Of a stretch of DNA of 7,407 nt, positions 1 through 5,515 are shown one piece after another. Under the pieces are notes generated by a model. That model had not been told where the DNA came from and did not search any database. It saw only the letters and a list, made by a program, of their open reading frames with translations. This DNA comes from Zhengella sp041738295 (lineage in GTDB: Bacteria > Pseudomonadota > Alphaproteobacteria > Rhizobiales > Rhizobiaceae): positions 1 through 7,407 of the forward strand of contig JBGSQC010000201.1 in the NCBI GenBank assembly GCA_041738295.1, read 5' to 3'. Every line of letters starts with the position of its first letter. Position 1 is the first letter of the stretch. Both the position numbers and the translations under genes were made by a program.

Positions 1-120
1 CGGCAGCGCATCGCCGGCATGGGCGGCGCGGGCATCAATGGCGTGCCCGGCCTCGGCCAGCGCCTCGCCGACAATGCCAAGCGAGGTGTCTTCCATGTTG
101 AGAATGACGAGGACCGACAT
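1..120 (-). CDS. Class I glutamine amidotransferase-like protein, N-terminal 40 residues (runs off the window)
   Basis: Reading the minus strand from an ATG at 120-118 gives 40 codons without a stop, starting MSVLVILNMEDTSLGIVGEA and ending in AHAGDALP at the window edge. A short hydrophobic beta strand, an N-x-(D/E)-x-T/S-x-LG turn, a helix 'GEALAEAGH' and a closing 'GD.LP' match the start of rhizobial GMP-synthase-like amidotransferases (GATase class I fold), as I remember them. The catalytic Cys-His-Glu triad would lie further on, outside the window, so activity cannot be judged. A purine-rich AGGGAAA (minus strand, about 7 nt upstream) supports this start. The gene diverges from the exporter gene starting at 240 across 119 bp. 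The family call is fairly good; the substrate is unknown. Confidence 0.72.
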   Translation of the reverse strand, partial: MSVLVILNMEDTSLGIVGEALAEAGHAIDARAAHAGDALP

Positions 121-143
121 GCTGGTTTCCCTGTTTGCGCAGT

Positions 144-187
144 GCCGGAATAGCAAATTGAATGGCGCGCCGGAATGGCCCAATTGA
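144..187. repeat. Imperfect direct repeat in the divergent promoter region
   Basis: GCCGGAATAGCAAATTGA (144-161) is repeated as GCCGGAATGGCCCAATTGA (169-187). The copies start 25 bp apart and differ by one substitution and a small indel around the middle. The second copy ends inside the TTGACA -35 element of the proposed exporter promoter. The position between divergent genes fits tandem binding sites for a regulator, but which protein would bind is not visible. A chance or decayed duplication is also possible. Confidence 0.5.
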
Positions 188-212
188 CAGGGTGATCACC
201 GGCAGGCTCAAT
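184..212 (+). promoter_or_regulatory. Candidate sigma-70-type promoter of the exporter gene
   Basis: TTGACA at 184-189 is a perfect -35 hexamer. A 17-bp spacer leads to CTCAAT at 207-212, a poor -10 that keeps only the AAT end. Transcription would start near 219, just upstream of the ribosome-binding site (GGAGT, 228-232) and the ATG at 240. The -35 and spacing are seen; use of the promoter is inferred. Confidence 0.42.
191..200. promoter_or_regulatory. Perfect 10-bp palindrome GGTGATCACC in the promoter spacer (operator candidate)
   Basis: GGTGATCACC is self-complementary and lies wholly between the proposed -35 (184-189) and -10 (207-212). That is the usual position for a repressor site that blocks RNA polymerase. 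Ten-base palindromes also occur by chance, so only the combination of symmetry and location gives it weight. Confidence 0.35.
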
Positions 213-239
213 CGGCCAAATCGTGCCGGAGTCCTCCTC

Positions 240-884
240 ATGCCTTTCCCCGTCGACCTTCCCGTGCTGGCCGCCTATTCCGTTGCCGCTCTGGTGCTGC
301 TAGCCATTCCCGGCCCGACCATCATCATGGTGGTGAGCCAAGCCCTGGCGCATGGGCGGCGCATTGCCTTGGCGAGCGTGGTGGGTGTGGGGCTTGGTGA
401 CCTGATGGCCGCAACGCTCTCGACCATCGGCGTCGGCACGCTGCTGGCGGCATCCGCCACCGCCTTCACCGTGATCAAGTGGATGGGCGCGGCCTATCTC
501 ATCTGGATCGGCATCAAGCTTTGGCGAGCGCCTGTTAGCCTGCCTGACAGCGTAGGCGAAGCTGGCGGGGCGGCGGCCACGCAGTTTGCAGTGTTCCGCG
601 ATGCCTTCCTTGTCACCCTGTTCAATCCCAAGGGCATTGTCTTCTTCATGGCCTTCGTGCCACAGTTCATCGATCCGGCGCGCGCCTTTGCGCCCCAGGC
701 TGCCGTGCTGATCGGCGTCTTTGTCATCCTCGGTATCCTGAACGCCGCAGCCTATGCCTGGCTTGCAGGGTCTGCCCGCCACGTGATCCGCCAGCCGAAG
801 GTGCTGCGCGGGGCAACGCGGGCAGGTGCGGCCTTCCTGATCTCGGCGGGCTTTGCGTCGCTCTTGGTCAAGCGGGCAGCGTGA
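240..884 (+). CDS. LysE/RhtB-family amino-acid (or small-metabolite) exporter
   Basis: A 214-residue inner-membrane protein, the normal length for the LysE/RhtB family, which exports amino acids such as lysine, threonine or homoserine lactone using the membrane potential. Hallmarks are the 'PGPTIIMVVSQALAHG' segment at residues 24-39 with a following Gly-rich helix ending in GLGD (51-54), 'GAAYLIWIGIKLWR' (83-96), and 'FNPKGIVFFMAFVPQF' (128-143) at the start of the second half. About six hydrophobic segments are visible (near 8-30, 45-70, 78-95, 120-142, 155-177, 193-211). The ATG at 240 is preferred over an in-frame ATG at 162 because it has GGAGT 8 nt upstream, and because the 162 start would add a polar 26-residue stretch that the family lacks. 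The stop is 3 nt before the next gene, suggesting one transcript. The substrate cannot be told from sequence. Confidence 0.9.
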   Translation: MPFPVDLPVLAAYSVAALVLLAIPGPTIIMVVSQALAHGRRIALASVVGVGLGDLMAATLSTIGVGTLLAASATAFTVIKWMGAAYLIWIGIKLWRAPVSLPDSVGEAGGAAATQFAVFRDAFLVTLFNPKGIVFFMAFVPQFIDPARAFAPQAAVLIGVFVILGILNAAAYAWLAGSARHVIRQPKVLRGATRAGAAFLISAGFASLLVKRAA

Positions 885-887
885 GCC

Positions 888-1523
888 ATGGCGCTGCAAA
901 ACCGCGTCGATCCCTCAGGCGCGCTGCATGACAACAACGCACGCGGGCTGTTCACCGGCAATCGAGGTGTGATCCATGATCCCGAGACGAAGACACTGAC
1001 CGGAAGGCGCTGGACGACGAAGGCCTGGATCTGCTGCACGCTCGACTGGAAGGGACGCAGGCGCGAGGTCTGGGGCAGTAATGGGCCGAAAGGCGGCGCG
1101 GGCTGGACGGAGCTGTTCTTTGCCGATGAGGTGACCGCACTCGCCGCCGGGCACCGGCCTTGTTTCTTCTGCCGGCACGATGATGCCGAGCGATTCGCTG
1201 CCGCGTTCGCGCAGGGGCGAAACATGGCCAAGGTGAGCGCGCCGGAGATGGATGCGGTGCTGCATGGCGAGCGACGGCTGTCGGCCAAAGGACCGCCGCA
1301 GCGCTTGTCTCCCATCGACCTGCCGAGCCTGCCGGATGGCACGATGATCGAATCAGGCGGTCGTTATTTTGCGCTGAAAGAGCGTCGGGCGCTGCCGTGG
1401 CACTTTTCAGGCTATGGCGCGCCGTCGGCACTGTCGGACCTGATGCGCGCACCGGTGACGCTGGTGACACCGCGCGCAAGCGTTGCGGCGCTCAGGAGCG
1501 GCTACAGGCCGGTGTGGGGGTGA
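888..1523 (+). CDS. Conserved protein of unknown function with a CxxC motif
   Basis: This 211-residue soluble protein resembles a conserved alphaproteobacterial hypothetical family I recognise by its motifs, but I know no established function. Visible features are 'ARGLFTGNRGVIHD' (18-31), 'RRWTTKAWICCTLDWKGRRREV' split across 40-61, 'WTELFFADEVTALAAGHRPCFFCR' split across 73-96, and a C-terminal 'LRSGYRPVWG' (202-211). C92 and C95 form a CxxC inside 'GHRPCFFCR', which resembles the second Cys pair of the Ada-type zinc domain ('G.RPC..C'). C49-C50 lie 42 residues earlier and could complete a metal site; that is inference. There are no membrane segments or signal peptide. The ATG at 888 follows the exporter stop by 3 nt and has no strong ribosome-binding site, so translational coupling is plausible. 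Confidence 0.8.
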   Translation: MALQNRVDPSGALHDNNARGLFTGNRGVIHDPETKTLTGRRWTTKAWICCTLDWKGRRREVWGSNGPKGGAGWTELFFADEVTALAAGHRPCFFCRHDDAERFAAAFAQGRNMAKVSAPEMDAVLHGERRLSAKGPPQRLSPIDLPSLPDGTMIESGGRYFALKERRALPWHFSGYGAPSALSDLMRAPVTLVTPRASVAALRSGYRPVWG

Positions 1524-1540
1524 TGCACCAACGTATGCCG

Positions 1541-1670
1541 CTCCCCCTCCCACGCTTGCGGGGGAGGGGTACGGGGTGGGGGTAGTTTGCGACGGTTCTG
1601 CCTAACTCCCCCACCCGGATCGACTTCGCTTCGCTCGTCTCTCCGACCTCCCCCACGCAGGGGGGAGGTA
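1541..1670. repeat. Compound GC-rich palindromic intergenic repeat (mosaic element)
   Basis: The 200-bp gap 1524-1723 is filled by three stem structures. Hairpin one is 1544-1569: CCCCTCCC/GGGAGGGG extended by CGC/GCG after one A-G mismatch, with a TT tip. A central stem pairs GGGTGGGGG (1574-1582) with CCCCCACCC (1608-1616). Hairpin two is 1646-1669: a perfect 9-bp ACCTCCCCC/GGGGGAGGT stem with a 6-nt loop. The right part is roughly an inverted copy of the left part: each has a hairpin next to a G5/C5-rich arm facing the centre. Between the arms is a short CTTCG-type repeat (about 1624-1635). Such dispersed palindromes are common between genes in rhizobial genomes. No T-run follows, so it is not a standard intrinsic terminator, though the RNA would fold strongly. 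Confidence 0.75.
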
Positions 1671-1723
1671 GGGCGTCTGCGTTCCCCCTTGACCTCTCTC
1701 CCCGCCTCCGCCATCCCTGATCC

Positions 1724-2458
1724 ATGCGCGCGAACTACAAGCTTCCCCGTCTGTTCATTGATGCCCCGCTGACCGCAGGGGCGGCAATCGAGGCTGATGC
1801 CGGCCAATCCAACTATCTGCTGAACGTGCTGCGGCTGGAGGATGGCGCGGAGCTGCTGACCTTCAACGGGCGCGACGGCGAGTGGCTTGCCCATGTGTCC
1901 CGCGCATCGAAAAAGAATGCACTGCTGACGCCTGCCGAACAGACACGCCCGCAACCACCCCTGCCGGACCTGATCTACTGCTTTGCACCGCTGAAGGCCG
2001 GGCGGCTGGACTACATGATCCAGAAGGCCGTGGAGATGGGGGCAGGCATCATCCAGCCGGTCATCACTCAGCACACTCAGGTTTCAAGGCCCGGCCTCGA
2101 CAAGATGAAGGCCAATGCCCTGGAAGCTGCCGAGCAATGCGGCATTCTCGCCGTGCCGGAGGTGCGCGAGCCGGTGAGGTTCGACCGGCTGCTCGCCGGA
2201 TGGGACCGGTCCCGCCGCCTGATCTTCTGCGACGAGAGCGCGGAAGGAAACAATCCGCTGCCGGTGCTGTCGGCGATCACCGAAAGCAGGCTGGCTGTGC
2301 TCATCGGGCCTGAAGGCGGGTTTTCGGACGACGAACGCCGCCAGCTTCACGCCCTGCCCTTCGTCAGCGCCATTCCGCTGGGCCCAAGAATCCTGCGCGC
2401 CGACACCGCAGCCGTCGCCGCGCTGGCGGTGATGCAGGCGGCGAAAGGCGATTGGTGA
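1724..2458 (+). CDS. rsmE: 16S rRNA (uracil1498-N3)-methyltransferase RsmE
   Basis: A 244-residue cytoplasmic SPOUT-class methyltransferase that uses S-adenosylmethionine to methylate N3 of U1498 in 16S rRNA of the 30S subunit (E. coli numbering). The length is standard. Residues 1-70 form the PUA-like RNA-binding part ('MRANYKLPRLFID', 'YLLNVLRLEDGAEL'). The catalytic knot part carries 'RLDYMIQKAVEMGAG' (94-108), 'EAAEQCG' (134-140), the SAM loop 'GPEGGFSDDE' (195-204) and 'LGPRILRADTA' (219-229), all intact. The start matches the family N-terminus. Unusually, no Shine-Dalgarno sequence precedes it: 1690-1723 is almost all pyrimidine plus GATCC, so translation may start from a leaderless or short-leader message. 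gshA follows after 125 nt, an order I recall from other rhizobia. Confidence 0.95.
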   Translation: MRANYKLPRLFIDAPLTAGAAIEADAGQSNYLLNVLRLEDGAELLTFNGRDGEWLAHVSRASKKNALLTPAEQTRPQPPLPDLIYCFAPLKAGRLDYMIQKAVEMGAGIIQPVITQHTQVSRPGLDKMKANALEAAEQCGILAVPEVREPVRFDRLLAGWDRSRRLIFCDESAEGNNPLPVLSAITESRLAVLIGPEGGFSDDERRQLHALPFVSAIPLGPRILRADTAAVAALAVMQAAKGDW

Positions 2459-2583
2459 AGCGTCAATATTCCTTGATGGGCTGTTCACGACTTTTCGCTT
2501 GATCCCCCCTCCCCTTTGCGTCCATCAATGCGCCCGAACGAGCGGCGCACCCGCCACCTGATGACGAACAAGGAAACGCTTCG

Positions 2584-3957
2584 ATGGCGCGGGACACGAC
2601 CGACGAACGGCCGCTGGGCGGCTTTGACGAGATGGTCGGCTGGATGGCCGAGGGCTGCAAGCCCCGCGACAAGTGGCGAATCGGCACCGAGCACGAGAAA
2701 TTCCCCTTCTATGTGGATGGCAACCGGCCGGTGCCCTATGGGGGGCCTCGCGGCATCAAGGCGCTTCTCGAAGGCATGCAGGCCATGCTCGGCTGGGAGC
2801 CGATCATGGATGCCGGCAACATCATCGGGCTGGTGGAGCCGACCGGACAGGGCGCCATCAGCCTGGAGCCCGGCGGACAGTTCGAACTGTCGGGCGCGCC
2901 GGTGGAAACGATCCACCAGACCTGCCGCGAGGGCAATGCCCATCTGGCGCAGGTGCGCGAGATTGCCGAGCCGCTCGGCATCCGCTTCCTCGGCATGGGC
3001 GGCAGCCCGAAATGGAAGCTGGCCGAGACCCCGCGCATGCCGAAATCGCGCTATGGCATCATGACCAACTACATGCCGAAGGTGGGTAGCCACGGCCTCG
3101 ACATGATGTACCGCACCTGCACGATCCAGGTGAATCTCGACTATGAAAGCGAGCGCGACATGCGCCGCAAGATGCAGGTTTCGGTGAAGCTGCAATCACT
3201 GGCGACGGTGCTGTTTGCGACGTCTCCTTTCACCGATGGCAAGCCGAACGGGCTGCAAAGCTGGCGCGGTGACATCTGGCGCGACACCGACAACCAGCGC
3301 TCGGGCATCCTGCCCTTCATCTTCTCCGACAGTTTCGGCTTTGCAGACTATGCCGAATGGGCGCTCGACGTGCCGATGTATTTCGTTATCCGCGACGGGC
3401 ATTACCATGATGCCACGCATGTGACCTTCCGCCAGTTCATGAATGGCGGACTGAAGGGCCATGTGCCGCATCCCGAACCTACCATGGGCGACTGGACCAA
3501 CCATCTCTCCACGCTGTTCCCGGAAGTGCGCCTGAAGCGCTTCCTTGAAATGCGCGGCGCCGATGGCGGGCCGCGGCGGCGCATCTGCGCGCTCCCGGCC
3601 TTCTGGGTCGGCTTGCTCTATGATGACGAGGCGCTGGATGCCGCCGAGGAGCTGACGCGCCACTGGACTGCAGACCAGGTGATCGCCGCGCGCGACCGTG
3701 CGCCGCGCGAAGGGCTGGCCACGCCGATTGCAGGCACCACGATGCACGAGGTGGCGAAGCAAGCGCTGAAGATTTCGCGCCTCGGCCTGAAGAACCGGAA
3801 GCGGCTGAATGGCGACGGGTTTGACGAGACGCATTTCCTGGCCCCGCTGGAAGAGGTTGCCGCGCGCGGCACCACGGAAGCGCAGGTGATGCTCGAGGCC
3901 TGGCACATGCGCTGGGACCATTCGGTGGAGCCGATGTTCACCGAGTATGCGTACTGA
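2584..3957 (+). CDS. gshA: Glutamate-cysteine ligase (plant/alphaproteobacterial type), glutathione synthesis
   Basis: A 457-residue enzyme that joins L-cysteine to the gamma-carboxyl of L-glutamate with ATP, the first and usually rate-limiting step of cytoplasmic glutathione synthesis. It belongs to the plant-like GCL class, not the E. coli gshA type. Conserved stretches are 'RIGTEHEKF' (32-40, metal/ATP site region), 'EPGGQFELSG' (95-104), 'GGSPKWKLAETPRMPKSRY' (139-157), 'MMYRTCTIQVNLDY' (174-187), 'SWRGDIWRDTDNQRSG' (226-241), 'TMGDWTNHLSTLFPEVRLK' (300-318) and 'LEMRGADGGP' (321-330). Length and ends match rhizobial homologues as I remember them, with no gap or broken motif. The ATG at 2584 has AAGGA (2570-2574) 9 nt upstream. 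The 125-nt gap after rsmE holds no terminator, so co-transcription is possible. Glutathione synthetase (gshB) is not in the window. Confidence 0.97.
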   Translation: MARDTTDERPLGGFDEMVGWMAEGCKPRDKWRIGTEHEKFPFYVDGNRPVPYGGPRGIKALLEGMQAMLGWEPIMDAGNIIGLVEPTGQGAISLEPGGQFELSGAPVETIHQTCREGNAHLAQVREIAEPLGIRFLGMGGSPKWKLAETPRMPKSRYGIMTNYMPKVGSHGLDMMYRTCTIQVNLDYESERDMRRKMQVSVKLQSLATVLFATSPFTDGKPNGLQSWRGDIWRDTDNQRSGILPFIFSDSFGFADYAEWALDVPMYFVIRDGHYHDATHVTFRQFMNGGLKGHVPHPEPTMGDWTNHLSTLFPEVRLKRFLEMRGADGGPRRRICALPAFWVGLLYDDEALDAAEELTRHWTADQVIAARDRAPREGLATPIAGTTMHEVAKQALKISRLGLKNRKRLNGDGFDETHFLAPLEEVAARGTTEAQVMLEAWHMRWDHSVEPMFTEYAY

Positions 3958-3977
3958 CCGATTGTCGGGCTGACAGC

Positions 3978-4008
3978 ATTTCGTCCTGGTGCGAAATCAG
4001 TTTATGAT
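3978..4008 (+). promoter_or_regulatory. Candidate promoter and inverted repeat before the DUF937 gene
   Basis: TATGAT at 4003-4008 is a good -10 hexamer (one mismatch to TATAAT). The -35 at 3980-3985 (TTCGTC, 17-bp spacer) is weak. A perfect inverted repeat ATTTCG (3978-3983)/CGAAAT (3992-3997) with an 8-nt spacer overlaps the -35 area and could be an operator. The gap to the ATG at 4061 would be a leader of roughly 45 nt. Elements are seen; function is inferred. Confidence 0.35.
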
Positions 4009-4060
4009 GCGCTCATGCAACCGGGTGCTGCGGCTCCCGACCATTCAGGAGTGACCTTCC

Positions 4061-4969
4061 ATGGCGTCTTTGCTTGACATGATGCTTGAGATGCAGAACG
4101 GCGATGCCGTGCAGCAACTGTCCCGCCAGTTCCAGCTTTCGCAGGAGCAGACGGTGACCGCCATGGAAGCGCTGATGCCGGCGTTTTCGACCGGGTTGAA
4201 GCGCAATGCGGCTGATCCCTATGGCATTGCCAATTTCTTCAACGCCCTGGCGACCGGCCAGCACGGCAATTACGTTGACAACATGATGGCGGCGTTCAAG
4301 CCGCAGGGCGTCACCAATGGCAACGCGATCCTTGGCCATCTGTTCGGCTCGCCCGATGTCAGCCGCGCCGTGGCTGCGCAGGCTTCGGCATTGTCGGGTG
4401 TGAGCCCGGACATCCTCAAGCAAATGCTGCCGGTTCTGGCCAACCTCATCATGGGCGGTCTGTTCAAGCAGACCACCGGACAGATGGGCAATGCAGGTAT
4501 GTTCGGGGCGGCGGGCAACCCGATCGGCGAACTGATCGAGCAGATGATGCGCCAGGGCGGCATGCCGACCGGCACACCGCAGCGCACGCCGCGCGCCGAG
4601 CCGCAAAACCCGTTCGACAATCCGTTCGGCAAGGTACTGGAGGAGATGTTCGGCGGTGGCCAGCGCCAGCCTCAGCAGCCCCAACGCCGCCCTGAGCCGC
4701 AGGGCAATCCGATGGGCGACAATCCGCTCGGCCGCATCTTCGAGGAGATGATCACCGGCTACCAGCGCGGCATGCGGGACCCGGAACCCGAACCGGAGCC
4801 GGAACCCGAGCCTCGGCCGCGCACCAATCCTTCGGGCCGGCCGCGCAACCCCTATGACGATCTCTTCGGCGAGATGTTCGAGAGCGGCGCCAAGACGCGC
4901 GACGGCTATGAGGAGAACATCAAGGGCGTGTTCGACAAGTTCCTGCGTGGCATGGACAAGCACCGCTGA
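4061..4969 (+). CDS. DUF937-domain protein with four C-terminal NPxG..EEM motifs
   Basis: A 302-residue protein, probably cytoplasmic: no signal peptide or clear membrane segment. Residues 1-145 are a DUF937-like domain: 'LLDMMLEMQNGDAVQQLSRQF' (4-24) leads into a helix-rich region with 'ALMPAFSTGLKRN' (37-49) and 'ILKQMLPVLANLIMGGL' (118-134). No biochemical function is established for this domain as far as I know. The C-terminal half is low-complexity, rich in Pro, Gly, Gln and Arg, but contains four related 14-residue motifs: 153-166, 187-200, 221-234 and 263-276. An uninterrupted Pro-Glu run is at 241-251 and a charged helix 'YEENIKGVFDKFLRGMD' ends the protein. The ATG has AGGAGT (4047-4052) 8 nt upstream. 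With its own promoter candidate and terminator, it is probably transcribed alone. Confidence 0.85.
   Translation: MASLLDMMLEMQNGDAVQQLSRQFQLSQEQTVTAMEALMPAFSTGLKRNAADPYGIANFFNALATGQHGNYVDNMMAAFKPQGVTNGNAILGHLFGSPDVSRAVAAQASALSGVSPDILKQMLPVLANLIMGGLFKQTTGQMGNAGMFGAAGNPIGELIEQMMRQGGMPTGTPQRTPRAEPQNPFDNPFGKVLEEMFGGGQRQPQQPQRRPEPQGNPMGDNPLGRIFEEMITGYQRGMRDPEPEPEPEPEPRPRTNPSGRPRNPYDDLFGEMFESGAKTRDGYEENIKGVFDKFLRGMDKHR
4517..4888 (+). repeat. Four degenerate 14-residue protein motifs (encoded repeat)
   Basis: Within the DUF937 protein the units are NPIGELIEQMMRQG (153-166), NPFGKVLEEMFGGG (187-200), NPLGRIFEEMITGY (221-234) and NPYDDLFGEMFESG (263-276). The shared pattern is N-P-aromatic/aliphatic-G/D, then a short amphipathic helix with E/Q-M. 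Units one to three start exactly 34 residues apart. The fourth is 42 away, and the Pro-Glu run lies in that longer gap. The linkers are Pro/Gln/Arg-rich and not alike, so the motif is kept while the linkers drift, as expected for repeated short binding helices. Confidence 0.65.
4781..4813 (+). repeat. In-frame Pro-Glu hexanucleotide tandem repeat
   Basis: Eleven codons read PEPEPEPEPEP, built from about five and a half copies of a CCN-GAR hexamer with mixed third bases (CCG/CCC/CCT, GAA/GAG). The mixed codons indicate an older, selected array and not a fresh slippage tract. Gain or loss of units would stay in frame. Pro-Glu runs usually form stiff, extended spacers. Confidence 0.75.
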
Positions 4970-4994
4970 AGCTATGCGAAGGACGACCATCAGC

Positions 4995-5023
4995 AAAGCC
5001 CGGCCGCTGCGCCGGGCTTTTTT
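4995..5023 (+). terminator. Strong intrinsic terminator of the DUF937 gene
   Basis: A perfect 10-bp stem AAAGCCCGGC (4995-5004)/GCCGGGCTTT (5011-5020) with a 6-nt loop CGCTGC runs into six T residues (5018-5023). It starts 25 nt after the DUF937 stop codon. Confidence 0.93.
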
Positions 5024-5039
5024 CATGTCTCAGTTCATG

Positions 5040-5074
5040 AAAAAGACCCGGCCGACGGGGGATCGGACCGGGTC
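5040..5074 (-). terminator. Intrinsic terminator of the DUF1127 gene (minus strand)
   Basis: On the minus strand, GACCCGG (5074-5068) pairs with CCGGGTC (5051-5045). The stem extends inward by TCGG/CCGA after a bulged base (A on the plus strand, 5067), and five T residues follow (plus-strand A run 5040-5044). It lies about 77 nt past the DUF1127 stop. A second small hairpin, CGCCGG/CCGGCG (5087-5105), sits between the stop and the terminator. Only 16 nt separate this terminator from the plus-strand one. Confidence 0.85.
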
Positions 5075-5150
5075 AAGACGCAGGCCCGCCGGAGGGGATC
5101 CGGCGCATGTGCAATGGTGGCCTGCGAAGTCCGTGGGAGGACGAACAGGA

Positions 5151-5447
5151 TCAGCAGACGCGGCGCGCTGCCATTTCTGCCGTGATCAGGCGCTGCCTGC
5201 GCATGGCGGTCAGCTGGCGGGTCGGGTCTTCATGCCAGCGGCTGCCCGAGGCATCGAAGAGATCGCCGCGCGTGATGCCCATGTCGGCGAGTTCAGCGTC
5301 CGAACAGGCGCCAAGGAGGTAAAGCGCATTTCGGTTTTTCCAGGCGGTCAGAAAGCGGGCCACGGCTGCCACGGCGCGGCCGGCAATGCGGGCCGGGGCG
5401 GCTGCAACATGCTGGAAAGCGGTCGTTGAAATGGCAGGTGCTGACAT
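5151..5447 (-). CDS. DUF1127 (YjiS-like) small protein
   Basis: A 98-residue basic protein with an Ala-rich N-terminal part (1-30), then the DUF1127 signature near residues 38-66: 'NRNALYLLGACSDAELADMGITRGDLFDA', where L-x-x-C/L-D-x-x-L-x-D-[IM]-G-[IL]-x-R-x-[DE]-[IL] is the family core. A Lys/Arg-rich C-terminus follows ('AMRRQRLITAEMAARR'). In alphaproteobacteria small DUF1127 proteins have been linked to RNA turnover and small-RNA regulation, phosphate and fucose-related phenotypes; this one's role is not known. It is longer than the 45-50-residue minimal forms. The ATG at 5447-5445 is chosen over an in-frame ATG nine codons upstream because AAGGAG sits 8 nt before it. It diverges from the LysR gene and has its own terminator. 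Confidence 0.88.
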   Translation of the reverse strand: MSAPAISTTAFQHVAAAPARIAGRAVAAVARFLTAWKNRNALYLLGACSDAELADMGITRGDLFDASGSRWHEDPTRQLTAMRRQRLITAEMAARRVC

Positions 5448-5455
5448 GGCCGTAA

Positions 5456-5515
5456 CTCCTTTTGCTGGCCTCAAGGGTCCCGCAAGGCATGAAGCTCCGC
5501 CCGCCAGGCCAGCAA
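5456..5515 (-). promoter_or_regulatory. Leader stem-loop ending at the DUF1127 Shine-Dalgarno sequence
   Basis: On the minus strand, TTGCTGGCCT (5515-5506) is perfectly complementary to AGGCCAGCAA (5471-5462) across a 34-nt loop. The very next bases, 5461-5456, are AAGGAG, the ribosome-binding site of the DUF1127 gene. The 10-bp stem would therefore stack directly against the ribosome landing site. The loop also holds GGGACCC and two CCTTG copies. It may modulate translation or be a binding target; the pairing is seen, the effect inferred. Confidence 0.5.

Noticed and set aside
162..239. N-terminal extension of the exporter from ATG 162
   Set aside because: It would be a polar, Arg-rich stretch absent from the family, would overlap the -35 and palindrome, and has no ribosome site; ATG 240 has GGAGT at the right distance.
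752..1342. Minus-strand open frame across the exporter and CxxC genes
   Set aside because: It spans two plus-strand genes with family support, has no recognisable motif and shows shadow-like Ser/Pro/Arg content.
1541..1670. Repeated hairpins as a possible CRISPR array
   Set aside because: There are only two inverted, unequal units with no regular direct repeats or spacers.
1689..1717. TTGACC as the -35 of an rsmE promoter
   Set aside because: At 17 bp spacing the -10 position reads CATCCC, which does not resemble a -10 hexamer.
1492..1725. Minus-strand open frame through the intergenic repeat (peptide rich in PHPVPLPRKRGRG)
   Set aside because: This is the translation of the palindromic repeat itself; such Pro/Arg-rich peptides are a known artefact of GC-rich intergenic elements.
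2485..3195. Minus-strand open frame opposite the start of gshA
   Set aside because: Composition is typical of an antisense shadow of a GC-rich gene; gshA in the plus frame is unmistakable.
4013..5026. Long minus-strand open frame (337 codons) opposite the DUF937 gene
   Set aside because: It is an Arg/Leu/His-rich mirror of the plus-strand gene, lacks a recognisable family, and crosses the DUF937 ribosome site and terminator. The plus frame has a ribosome site and family motifs.
4854..5429. Plus-strand open frame running from DUF937 through both terminators and antisense to DUF1127
   Set aside because: It overlaps the end of DUF937 in another frame and both intrinsic terminators, and gives no family resemblance.
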